Source: G020354085 sp964629975 (GTDB lineage: Bacteria > Pseudomonadota > Gammaproteobacteria > Acidiferrobacterales > Sulfurifustaceae). Taken from it: DNA of 27,946 nt. The position numbers and the translations under genes are program-made. Below, in pieces: positions 22,570 to 27,946 of this stretch. The stretch covers positions 1-27,946 of the forward strand of contig CAZVUN010000027.1 of the NCBI GenBank assembly GCA_964629975.1, in the 5' to 3' direction. The notes under the pieces are model-generated. The model was not told where the DNA came from. It did not search any database and saw only the letters and a program-made list of their open reading frames with translations. Each line of letters starts with the position of its first letter. The first letter of the stretch is position 1.

Positions 22570-23055
22570 TTACGGACAGGTCGTCGGCGGATTGTCGACG
22601 CACTCCTGCGAGTAGCGGTGGATGCCATACGCCGCGCCGCTGTAGGCTTCGACCAGGGTCAAGTCCGAGGCGTCGACGCCCGCCACGAGATAGATCATGG
22701 TCAGATTCACGCCGCCAGAGGAATCCGTCTCGGTCGTCCAGGGGACGCCGGGCGTGGCCACTGGCGTGCAGGTTAAAGGGTCAACAAAACCGGCGCACAC
22801 CTGAACATTCGCCGCAGAGCCCGATGGCGGGACGATGGTCACCTTGACCCCGCTATTAGGCTGCCCGGTCGGGGTGAGCACCGTAAGCCTTGAAGTCGAA
22901 CTCGTAGATACGACCGTACCGGCGGCGACGCTCCAGGTGATTGTGTCAGGTTCGAACTTGATCGTGCTGTTATTTGGGGCCTCGCCACAAGACGCCAAGC
23001 CCGTGGCCGCCAGCACCGTGACCGCCATGCGCGCCACTGTTGACCCGAATCGCAT
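22570..23055 (-). CDS. Putative lipoprotein with Ig-like (Big_1-like) domain
   Basis: A 161-residue hypothetical lipoprotein that I do not recognise as a named family. Residues 1-22 form a lipoprotein signal peptide (ATGLASC), with C23 as the lipidated cysteine. The mature part begins GEAPNNST and has alternating beta-strand-like segments (TITWSVAAGTVVST, SRLTVLTPTGQPNSGVKVTI, GVNLTMIYLVAGVDASDLTLVEAYSG) that resemble a single bacterial Ig-like domain of the invasin/Big_1 kind. Four further cysteines (in VQVCAGF, LTCTP, QECVD and TTCP) could form disulfides. The ATG at 23055 has GAGGAGG 5 nt upstream, a very strong RBS. It sits between another small lipoprotein gene and gmk, an uncommon place. 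A role in the outer envelope is an inference. Confidence 0.7.
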   Translation of the reverse strand: MRFGSTVARMAVTVLAATGLASCGEAPNNSTIKFEPDTITWSVAAGTVVSTSSTSRLTVLTPTGQPNSGVKVTIVPPSGSAANVQVCAGFVDPLTCTPVATPGVPWTTETDSSGGVNLTMIYLVAGVDASDLTLVEAYSGAAYGIHRYSQECVDNPPTTCP

Positions 23056-23124
23056 TATTGCCTCCTCGATTTTGTGCCCGGCGCGGTCTGCGCGCCCGCC
23101 TCGGCGGCTTGGACCCACCACCTG

Positions 23125-23149
23125 CAAGCTCGCAAGCAACGCGAGCTTG
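23125..23149. other. Perfect 9-bp stem-loop between the two lipoprotein genes
   Basis: CAAGCTCGC (23125-23133), loop AAGCAAC (23134-23140) and GCGAGCTTG (23141-23149) form a perfect 9-bp stem. It lies 70 nt upstream of the Ig-like lipoprotein ATG in a 166-bp gap. No T run follows on the transcribed strand, so a Rho-independent terminator is unlikely; a leader hairpin or mRNA-processing site is possible. Confidence 0.55.
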
Positions 23150-23221
23150 TCGCATTAAGTCTGTGTAGCAAATCTAGTTTACGCCCCGGGGGATGGCAAG
23201 GCGCGCGAGCGGCCTATTTGC

Positions 23222-23623
23222 CTATTTGAAGTCCGGCAGGCCCGAGGTCAGCTGCCAGCGGCCAGCGGCTTCATCGAACACCCACACCTGCGGGTCGATC
23301 AGGCGCAGCACGCGCATGCTGTTGATAAACATGTACTCGATGGCGACCGACTGGCGCACCTCCGTGCCGCCGGGGGCGGGCGTTGCCCCCAGGGTTTCAT
23401 AGGACGTTACCTGTACCCGCTTGAGCCGCTCGAAGTTGGGCGGCCGGTTGGGATCCGGGCGGGTCAGGCTGTAGGCCGCCTGAAAGTCTGACCAGCGGAT
23501 CGCTTTGTCATAGGCGCGGGCGGTCTTTTCGAACTGCTCGAGCCGACGTTGCTCAGCGAGCCCGGCACACCCGGCCGCCACCAGGGTCAACGCCACCGCC
23601 AACCCGCGCATCACCGCACCCAT
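23222..23623 (-). CDS. Small putative lipoprotein of unknown function
   Basis: A 133-residue hypothetical protein. It begins MGAVMRGLAVALTLVAAGC, a signal peptide with a slightly weak lipobox (AAGC) and C19 as the probable lipidated residue. A helical segment follows (AEQRRLEQFEKTARAYDKAIRWSDFQAAYSL), then an alpha/beta region with VTSYETLGATPAPGGTEVRQSVAIEYMFINSMRVLRLIDPQVWVFDEAAGRWQLTSGLP, a pattern close to NTF2-like or other small cone-shaped folds in lipoproteins. I cannot assign a function. The ATG at 23623 has GAGGAG with 7 nt spacing. It starts 35 nt after the yicC stop in the same direction, so it is probably co-transcribed with yicC. Confidence 0.72.
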   Translation of the reverse strand: MGAVMRGLAVALTLVAAGCAGLAEQRRLEQFEKTARAYDKAIRWSDFQAAYSLTRPDPNRPPNFERLKRVQVTSYETLGATPAPGGTEVRQSVAIEYMFINSMRVLRLIDPQVWVFDEAAGRWQLTSGLPDFK

Positions 23624-23658
23624 GGCATTGCTCCTCATTGCAGCGCTGGCCGCGTGCT

Positions 23659-24525
23659 TCACTCGATGTTCTGCACCTGCTCGCGCATCTGCTCGATCAG
23701 CACCTTGAGCTCGACGGCGGCGTTGGTCAGGCGGATGTCGGCGGCCTTCGAGGCGAGCGTATTGGCCTCGCGGTTGAACTCCTGCATCAGAAAGTCGAGC
23801 CGCCGGCCGGCCGCACCCGGCTGCCCGAGCACGCGCTGCGCCTCGCCGATGTGGGTGTCGAGGCGGTCGAGCTCCTCGGCGACGTCGGTGCGGCTGGCGA
23901 ACAGCACGATCTCCTGTTCCAGGCGGTTGGGGTCGAGCTGCTGGCGCAGCTCGGCCAGCCGCGCGACCAGCCGTTCGCGGTAGGCGGCCGTGACCTGCGG
24001 CACGATGGCACGCACCTCGGTCACGACCCGTGCCATGGCCTCGAGCCGCTGTCGCAGGAAGGCGTTGAGCCGCTCGCCCTCGCGCGCCCGGGTGGCGACC
24101 AGCTCCGCGAACGCGCGCGCCACGAGCTCGAGCGCCGCCTCGGCCAGCGCCTCGGCATCGAGCTGGTCGCTTTTGAGGACACCGGGCCAGCGCAACACGT
24201 CGATGGTACGCAGCGGCACGACCACGCTCGAGAAGCTGCGCACGCGTTCGCCGGCCTCAAGCACGCGCCGCACCCGCGCCTCGTCGAGCTCAAGGGCCCC
24301 GGCACCGGCCTCGCGCAGCTGCAGGCGCAGCAGGCACTCGAGCTTGCCCCGCTCGAGGTGCTTGCCGGCCAGCTCGCGGATGCGGGTTTCGAGGGCGCGC
24401 AGCTCCTCCGGCAGCTTGGCGCTGATTTCGAGGTAGCGGTGGTTGACCGAGCGCAGCTCGCAGGCGAGACGCCCCCATGGCGTGTCGGCATCGGCGCGGG
24501 CGAAGGCGGTCATGCTGCGGGTCAT
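23659..24525 (-). CDS. yicC: YicC/YloC family endoribonuclease
   Basis: A 288-residue cytoplasmic protein. The start MTRSMTAFARADADTPWGRLACELRSVNHRYLEI and the segment LRALETRIRELAGKHLERGKLEC are the classic YicC N-terminal domain. The C-terminal DUF1732 part has DRLDTHIGEAQRVLG, GRRLDFLMQEFNREANTLASKAADIRLTNAAVELKVLIEQMREQVQNIE. Characterised members of the family are endoribonucleases acting on RNA such as small RNAs. The length is normal. The ATG at 24525 gives the canonical start; an ATG at 24513 would cut four residues. It is usually beside gmk, but here two lipoprotein genes intervene. On its other side it is divergent from a Ser/Thr kinase gene. Confidence 0.95.
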   Translation of the reverse strand: MTRSMTAFARADADTPWGRLACELRSVNHRYLEISAKLPEELRALETRIRELAGKHLERGKLECLLRLQLREAGAGALELDEARVRRVLEAGERVRSFSSVVVPLRTIDVLRWPGVLKSDQLDAEALAEAALELVARAFAELVATRAREGERLNAFLRQRLEAMARVVTEVRAIVPQVTAAYRERLVARLAELRQQLDPNRLEQEIVLFASRTDVAEELDRLDTHIGEAQRVLGQPGAAGRRLDFLMQEFNREANTLASKAADIRLTNAAVELKVLIEQMREQVQNIE

Positions 24526-24592
24526 GGCCCGGCATGGTAGCCGGATTCCCGGCCGGTCGATACCGGCGCGCCGGGGCGCCGGGGCGCGCATA

Positions 24593-24598
24593 TATAAT
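24593..24598 (+). promoter_or_regulatory. Consensus -10 box upstream of the kinase gene
   Basis: TATAAT occurs on the plus strand in an AT-rich patch of an otherwise GC-rich 124-bp gap between yicC and the kinase. No -35 hexamer matching TTGACA lies 16-18 bp upstream, where the sequence is GC-rich, so an activator may be needed. The predicted leader is about 45 nt. Confidence 0.4.
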
Positions 24599-24649
24599 GT
24601 TTTGTGACGTGCCATACTTACTGGCTCGATGTAACCGGGACCACCTGCT

Positions 24650-25597
24650 GTGGGTTTCAAAGCCGAATACGCCCTGCGCCCAGGCACCCTGCTGCACCAA
24701 TACCGCATCGAGAAAACGCTCGGCGGTGGCGGCTTCAGCATTGTCTACCTCGCCACCGACACGGCGCAGAACCGCGCGGTGGTGGTGAAGGAATACCTGC
24801 CGAGCAGCCAGGCCACCCGCCTCGAGGACGAGAGCGTCGAGAGCGTCTCGGAGGAGGCCGACACCACCTTTCGCCAGGGCATGAAGCGCTTCTTCGAGGA
24901 AGCGGCCGTGCTCGCCAGGATCAATCACCCGAACATCGTGCGCGTCACGGACTTCTTCCGCGAGAACAACACGGTGTACCTGGTGATGCAGTACGAGCAG
25001 GGCAAGGACCTGCGCTGGTACATCAAGCGCCACGACGGCGCCCTGAGCGAGCGCTTCATCCGCGCGGTGTTCGGCGAACTGCTCGGTGGCCTGCGCGAGC
25101 TGCACGCCCTGAGCCTCCTGCACCTCGACATCAAGCCGGCCAACATCCTGCTGCGCCCGGGCGGCAGGCCGCTGCTGCTCGATTTCGGCGCCGCGCAGCA
25201 GGCCTACGCGCACAACCGCCTGGTCGGGCCGCACACCCTCACGCTCGGCTTTGCGCCGATCGAGCAGCACAAGCGCGGCCACATCGGCCCGTGGACCGAC
25301 CTGTACGCGATCGGCGCGACCATGTACGCGTGTCTCTGCGGGCGCGCACCGCCGCCGGCCACCAAGCGCGCCGAGCGCGACACCTACAAGCCGGCGACCC
25401 GCAAATACGCGCGCCACTACACGCGCGAACTGCTCGAGGCAATCGACTGGTGCCTGCAGATGGACCAGTTCGCCCGCCCGCAGACGGTCGATGATCTGCT
25501 CGCGGCCCTGCGCAAGACCCCGGCCCAGCCGCTCGAGGACAAGGACGATTCCTTCTTCGAACGCTGGAGCCTGCGCCTGCTGGGCGTGCGCAAGTAG
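24650..25597 (+). CDS. Soluble eukaryotic-like serine/threonine protein kinase
   Basis: A 315-residue Hanks-type kinase with no membrane segment or extracellular sensor domain. The Gly-rich loop is LGGGGFSIVY (24-33), the ATP lysine is K47 in VVVKEYLP, the catalytic loop is H158-LDIKPAN165, the Mg motif is D178-FG, and GFAPIEQ stands in place of the APE region. The catalytic loop reads HLD rather than HRD, so it is a non-RD kinase, which may not need activation-loop phosphorylation. The catalytic residues look complete, so it should be active. The start is the GTG at 24650, with only a weak RBS (GGGA). A PP2C phosphatase starts 4 nt after its stop, which suggests that the pair acts on the same targets. 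The substrates are unknown. Confidence 0.92.
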   Translation: MGFKAEYALRPGTLLHQYRIEKTLGGGGFSIVYLATDTAQNRAVVVKEYLPSSQATRLEDESVESVSEEADTTFRQGMKRFFEEAAVLARINHPNIVRVTDFFRENNTVYLVMQYEQGKDLRWYIKRHDGALSERFIRAVFGELLGGLRELHALSLLHLDIKPANILLRPGGRPLLLDFGAAQQAYAHNRLVGPHTLTLGFAPIEQHKRGHIGPWTDLYAIGATMYACLCGRAPPPATKRAERDTYKPATRKYARHYTRELLEAIDWCLQMDQFARPQTVDDLLAALRKTPAQPLEDKDDSFFERWSLRLLGVRK

Positions 25598-25601
25598 CCC
25601 G

Positions 25602-26561
25602 ATGCGCTACCAGCTCGCCCATCACAGCCGGCGCGGGGCACGCCCCACCAACCAGGACCGCGTGATCGTGGCCGAGCGCGACAACGCCGTGCTGCTGGTG
25701 GTGGCCGACGGGCTCGGCGGGCATCGCGGCGGGGAAATCGCCGCCGAGATCCTCACCGCCTCGCTGCAACGCGCCTTCCAGACCGTGCGCCAGAACGTGA
25801 TCGCGCGCCCCTCGGCGTTCCTCGCCTTCGCCATCCTGCGCGCGCACGACGAGATCCGCGCGCGCGGCCGCAGCGCCCGCCCGCCGATCGAGCCGCGCAG
25901 CACCTGTGTCGCCTGCCTGGTGCAGAACGGCTATGCCTACTGGGCGCACGTTGGTGACTCGCGCCTGTACCACTTCCGCCACGGCGCGCTGCTGCGCCGC
26001 ACCCAGGACCACACCGCGGTCGAGCAGCTGCGCGAAGAGGGCTTCCTGAGCGACGACGAGGCGGAAGACCACCCGATCAAGGGCCGGCTGCTCAAATGCG
26101 TCGGCGGCCCGAGCAAGCCCTCGATCGCGCTCGGACCGGAGACCATCCTCGAGCGCGGCGATGTGCTGCTGCTGTGCAGCGATGGGCTGTGGGGGGCATT
26201 GGCGCCCGAGGACATGGCGGGCTTCCTCGGTGGCGAGACACTCGAGGAGGGCGTGGAGGACATGCTGCTCGCGGCGGAACAGAAGGCGCGCCAGCACAGC
26301 GACAACATCAGCGCCGCCTGCCTGCGCTGGGAAGACGCGCGCACCACGGCCGCCTCGCTGCAGGGGCGCATGCCGCCGCACGTCGATGAGGACACGCTGC
26401 GCGAGGACGCCTGGATCTGGCGCACCGAGACCAAGCTCGAGCAGCAGCGCCGCGAGCTGCCGAAGATGCCGACCGAGCGCACGCGCGACACCACACCGAG
26501 CGACGTCAAGCACAGCATCGAGGAGATCGAGGAGTTCCTGCGGCGCTTCGAGCCGAAGTGA
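25602..26561 (+). CDS. PP2C-family serine/threonine phosphatase
   Basis: A 319-residue metal-dependent protein phosphatase. Motifs in order are TNQDRVIV (D19), VVADGLGGHRGGE (D36, G37), AHVGDSRLYHF, TQDHTAVEQL, LLLCSDGLWG (D194) and DNISAACL (D234, N235). All metal-binding aspartates are present, so activity is expected. About 85 residues follow the catalytic domain; this tail is charged, rich in E, R and T, and ends in a helix (IEEIEEFLRRFEPK). It is not seen in minimal PP2C proteins and may bind a partner. The ATG at 25602 is 4 nt after the kinase stop, so the two are one transcriptional unit. No transmembrane segment is seen. Confidence 0.92.
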   Translation: MRYQLAHHSRRGARPTNQDRVIVAERDNAVLLVVADGLGGHRGGEIAAEILTASLQRAFQTVRQNVIARPSAFLAFAILRAHDEIRARGRSARPPIEPRSTCVACLVQNGYAYWAHVGDSRLYHFRHGALLRRTQDHTAVEQLREEGFLSDDEAEDHPIKGRLLKCVGGPSKPSIALGPETILERGDVLLLCSDGLWGALAPEDMAGFLGGETLEEGVEDMLLAAEQKARQHSDNISAACLRWEDARTTAASLQGRMPPHVDEDTLREDAWIWRTETKLEQQRRELPKMPTERTRDTTPSDVKHSIEEIEEFLRRFEPK

Positions 26562-26583
26562 GCGGCGCGCGCCCGCGCGAAGC

Positions 26584-26592
26584 TGCTAGAAT
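26584..26592 (+). promoter_or_regulatory. Extended -10 promoter for rph
   Basis: TGCTAGAAT fits an extended -10 (TGnTAnAAT) on the plus strand. It lies in the 62-bp gap between the phosphatase and rph, with its end 31 nt before the rph ATG. No clear -35 is present, which is usual for extended -10 promoters. It would allow rph-rdgB to be expressed separately from the kinase/phosphatase pair. Confidence 0.5.
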
Positions 26593-26623
26593 CGCCCCTG
26601 CCCATCAGCGCCCCGAGGCAGCC

Positions 26624-27346
26624 ATGCGACCGAGCGGCCGTGCCCCCGACGAGCTTCGTCCCATCCGCATCACGCGCCAGTACACCAAGCACGCCGAAGG
26701 CGCGGTGCTGGTCGAGTTCGGCGACACGCGCGTCATCTGCACCGCGAGCGTCGAGGAGAAGGTGCCGGCCTTCCTCAAGGGCAAGGGCCAGGGCTGGGTA
26801 ACGGCCGAGTACGGCATGCTGCCGCGCTCGACCGGCGCGCGCATGCCGCGCGAGGCGGCGAGCGGCCGGCAGGGCGGGCGCACGCTCGAGATCCAGCGCC
26901 TCATCGGCCGCAGCCTGCGTGCCGCGGTCGATCTCAAGGCGCTCGGCGAGCGCTCCATCACCATCGACTGCGACGTGATCCAGGCCGACGGCGGCACGCG
27001 CACCGCCTCGATCACCGGCGGGTGCGTGGCGCTGGCCGACGCCATCGCGCACGTGCGCCGGCGCGGGCTGATCAGCGCCGACCCGCTGCGCCACCTGGTG
27101 GCCTCGGTGTCGGCCGGCATCTACCGCGGCACGCCGATCCTCGATCTCGACTATGCCGAGGACTCGAATGCCGAGACCGACATGAACTTCGTGATGAACG
27201 AGGCCGGCGGCTTCATCGAGATCCAGGGCACCGCCGAGCGCGAGTCGTTCAGCCTCGCGGAGATGCAGGCCATGACGGCGCTCGCCGAGGGCGGCATCCG
27301 TGCCTTGATCGGCGCGCAGCGCGCCGCCCTGGGGGCCGCGTCATGA
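26624..27346 (+). CDS. rph: Ribonuclease PH
   Basis: A 240-residue phosphorolytic 3'-5' exoribonuclease that trims tRNA 3' ends, forming a hexameric ring. Landmarks are MRPSGRAPDELRPIRITRQYTKHAEGAVLVEFGDTRVIC at the N terminus, GQGWVTAEYGMLPRST, RQGGRTLEIQRLIGRSLRAAVD, the active-site region TIDCDVIQADGGTRTASITGG and DLDYAEDSNAETDMNFVM. The length is normal, and all expected motifs are seen, unlike the frameshifted copy in E. coli K-12. The ATG at 26624 has GAGG with 6 nt spacing; an upstream GTG at 26558 would add 22 residues that overlap the phosphatase end. Its stop overlaps the rdgB start as ATGA. Confidence 0.96.
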   Translation: MRPSGRAPDELRPIRITRQYTKHAEGAVLVEFGDTRVICTASVEEKVPAFLKGKGQGWVTAEYGMLPRSTGARMPREAASGRQGGRTLEIQRLIGRSLRAAVDLKALGERSITIDCDVIQADGGTRTASITGGCVALADAIAHVRRRGLISADPLRHLVASVSAGIYRGTPILDLDYAEDSNAETDMNFVMNEAGGFIEIQGTAERESFSLAEMQAMTALAEGGIRALIGAQRAALGAAS

Positions 27347-27945
27347 GCAAACGCATCGTGCTGGCGAGCGCCAACCCCGGCAAGGTGCGCGAGATCAACC
27401 AGCTGCTCGCCGGGCTGCACCTGACGGTGGTGCCGCAGTCGGATTTCAACGTGGTCGAGGCCGAGGAGACCGGCCTCACCTTCGTCGAGAACGCGCTGCT
27501 CAAGGCACGCAACGCCGCGCGCCACACCGGGCTGGCGGCGATCGCCGATGACTCGGGCCTCGAGGTCGATGCGCTCAACGGCGCCCCCGGCATCTACTCC
27601 GCCCGCTATGCCGGCAAGGGGGCGAGCGATACCGCGAACCTCGAGAAGCTGCTGGCCGACCTCAAGGACGTGCCCGAGGCGCAGCGCAGCGCGCGCTTCG
27701 TGTGCCTGCTCGTGTACCTGCGCCACGAACTCGACCCCACGCCGATCATCTGCCAGGGCGTCTGGGAGGGGCGAATCCTCTTCGAGCCGCGCGGCAGCGG
27801 CGGCTTCGGCTACGACCCGGTGTTCTATGTGCCGACGCACCACTGCGCGAGCGCCGAGCTGCCGCCCGAGGTCAAGAACGCGCTCTCGCACCGCGGCCAG
27901 GCGCTGCGCGCGTTCGTGCGCGCGCTCGGCCACGGCCATCGGTAG
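27343..27945 (+). CDS. rdgB: XTP/dITP diphosphatase (non-canonical purine NTP pyrophosphatase)
   Basis: A 200-residue cytoplasmic Ham1/RdgB-family enzyme that hydrolyses XTP and dITP to monophosphates, keeping deaminated purines out of DNA and RNA. Landmarks are VLASANPGKVREI near the N terminus, TFVENALLKARNAARHTGLAAIADDSGLEVDALNGAPGIYSARYAG with the metal- and base-binding residues, GGFGYDPVFY and ALSHRGQALRAF. The length fits the family. The ATG at 27343 overlaps the rph stop by 4 nt (ATGA), so the two are translationally coupled. The stop is 1 nt before the window ends, so the next gene is not visible. The rph-rdgB order is common in gammaproteobacteria. Confidence 0.96.
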   Translation: MSKRIVLASANPGKVREINQLLAGLHLTVVPQSDFNVVEAEETGLTFVENALLKARNAARHTGLAAIADDSGLEVDALNGAPGIYSARYAGKGASDTANLEKLLADLKDVPEAQRSARFVCLLVYLRHELDPTPIICQGVWEGRILFEPRGSGGFGYDPVFYVPTHHCASAELPPEVKNALSHRGQALRAFVRALGHGHR

Positions 27946-27946
27946 C

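Noticed and set aside
1..27946. CRISPR arrays, transposons, integrases, phage genes, toxin-antitoxin or defence systems, tRNA or rRNA genes
   Set aside because: I looked for direct-repeat arrays, terminal inverted repeats with transposase-like frames, and conserved tRNA arms and saw none; the gene content is core housekeeping.

Overview
The window looks like a chromosomal segment from a GC-rich (about two thirds G+C by eye) gammaproteobacterium, possibly near the Chromatiales or Acidiferrobacterales. The basis is the gene content and order: yicC, gmk, rpoZ, spoT, ridA and recG run together, ubiC precedes ubiA, the glycine cleavage P protein is of the split GcvPA type, and prlC, srkA and a TIGR04211-type SH3 protein are present. 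Two 10-N gaps beside G/C runs mark a draft or metagenome assembly. I see no tRNA, rRNA, CRISPR array, transposase, integrase or phage gene, so this is a core region and not an island.

Left part (1-6871). A minus-strand glycine cleavage operon gcvT-gcvH-gcvPA (gcvPA runs off the left edge) sits behind a tandem glycine riboswitch with a recognisable promoter. Upstream of it are fbpB and fbpA (ferric iron ABC permease and binding protein, no ATPase gene beside them). fbpA is divergent from an orphan PhnD-like binding protein, and the shared intergenic region holds a good Fur box. A minus-strand group prlC - SH3 membrane protein - exported DUF4124/glutaredoxin protein - xthA follows (6107-10093).

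Middle part (10157-16371). srkA and a gamma-carbonic anhydrase-like gene form a short plus-strand unit divergent from prlC. Facing them is a compact minus-strand unit ubiC-ubiA-GST-Na/Ca exchanger-alpha/beta hydrolase-aroE. The first three genes are joined by ATGA overlaps, and the hydrolase is split by an assembly gap. ubiC has a promoter so close to its ATG that its mRNA may be leaderless.

Right part (16417-27945). On the minus strand run yicC, two small lipoprotein genes, gmk, rpoZ, spoT, ridA and recG; rpoZ and spoT overlap by 86 bp in different frames. Divergent from yicC, on the plus strand, are a soluble Ser/Thr kinase and a PP2C phosphatase, then rph and rdgB (ATGA overlap). Functionally the window covers one-carbon/glycine metabolism, iron uptake, DNA repair, ubiquinone and shikimate synthesis, the stringent response and nucleotide-pool hygiene.

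The least explained items are the lipoprotein pair between yicC and gmk, the kinase/phosphatase pair, a pair of similar palindromic intergenic elements (about 303-385 and 19014-19094), the rpoZ/spoT overlap and the Fur-box region with its orphan binding protein. I found no clear new multi-gene system.
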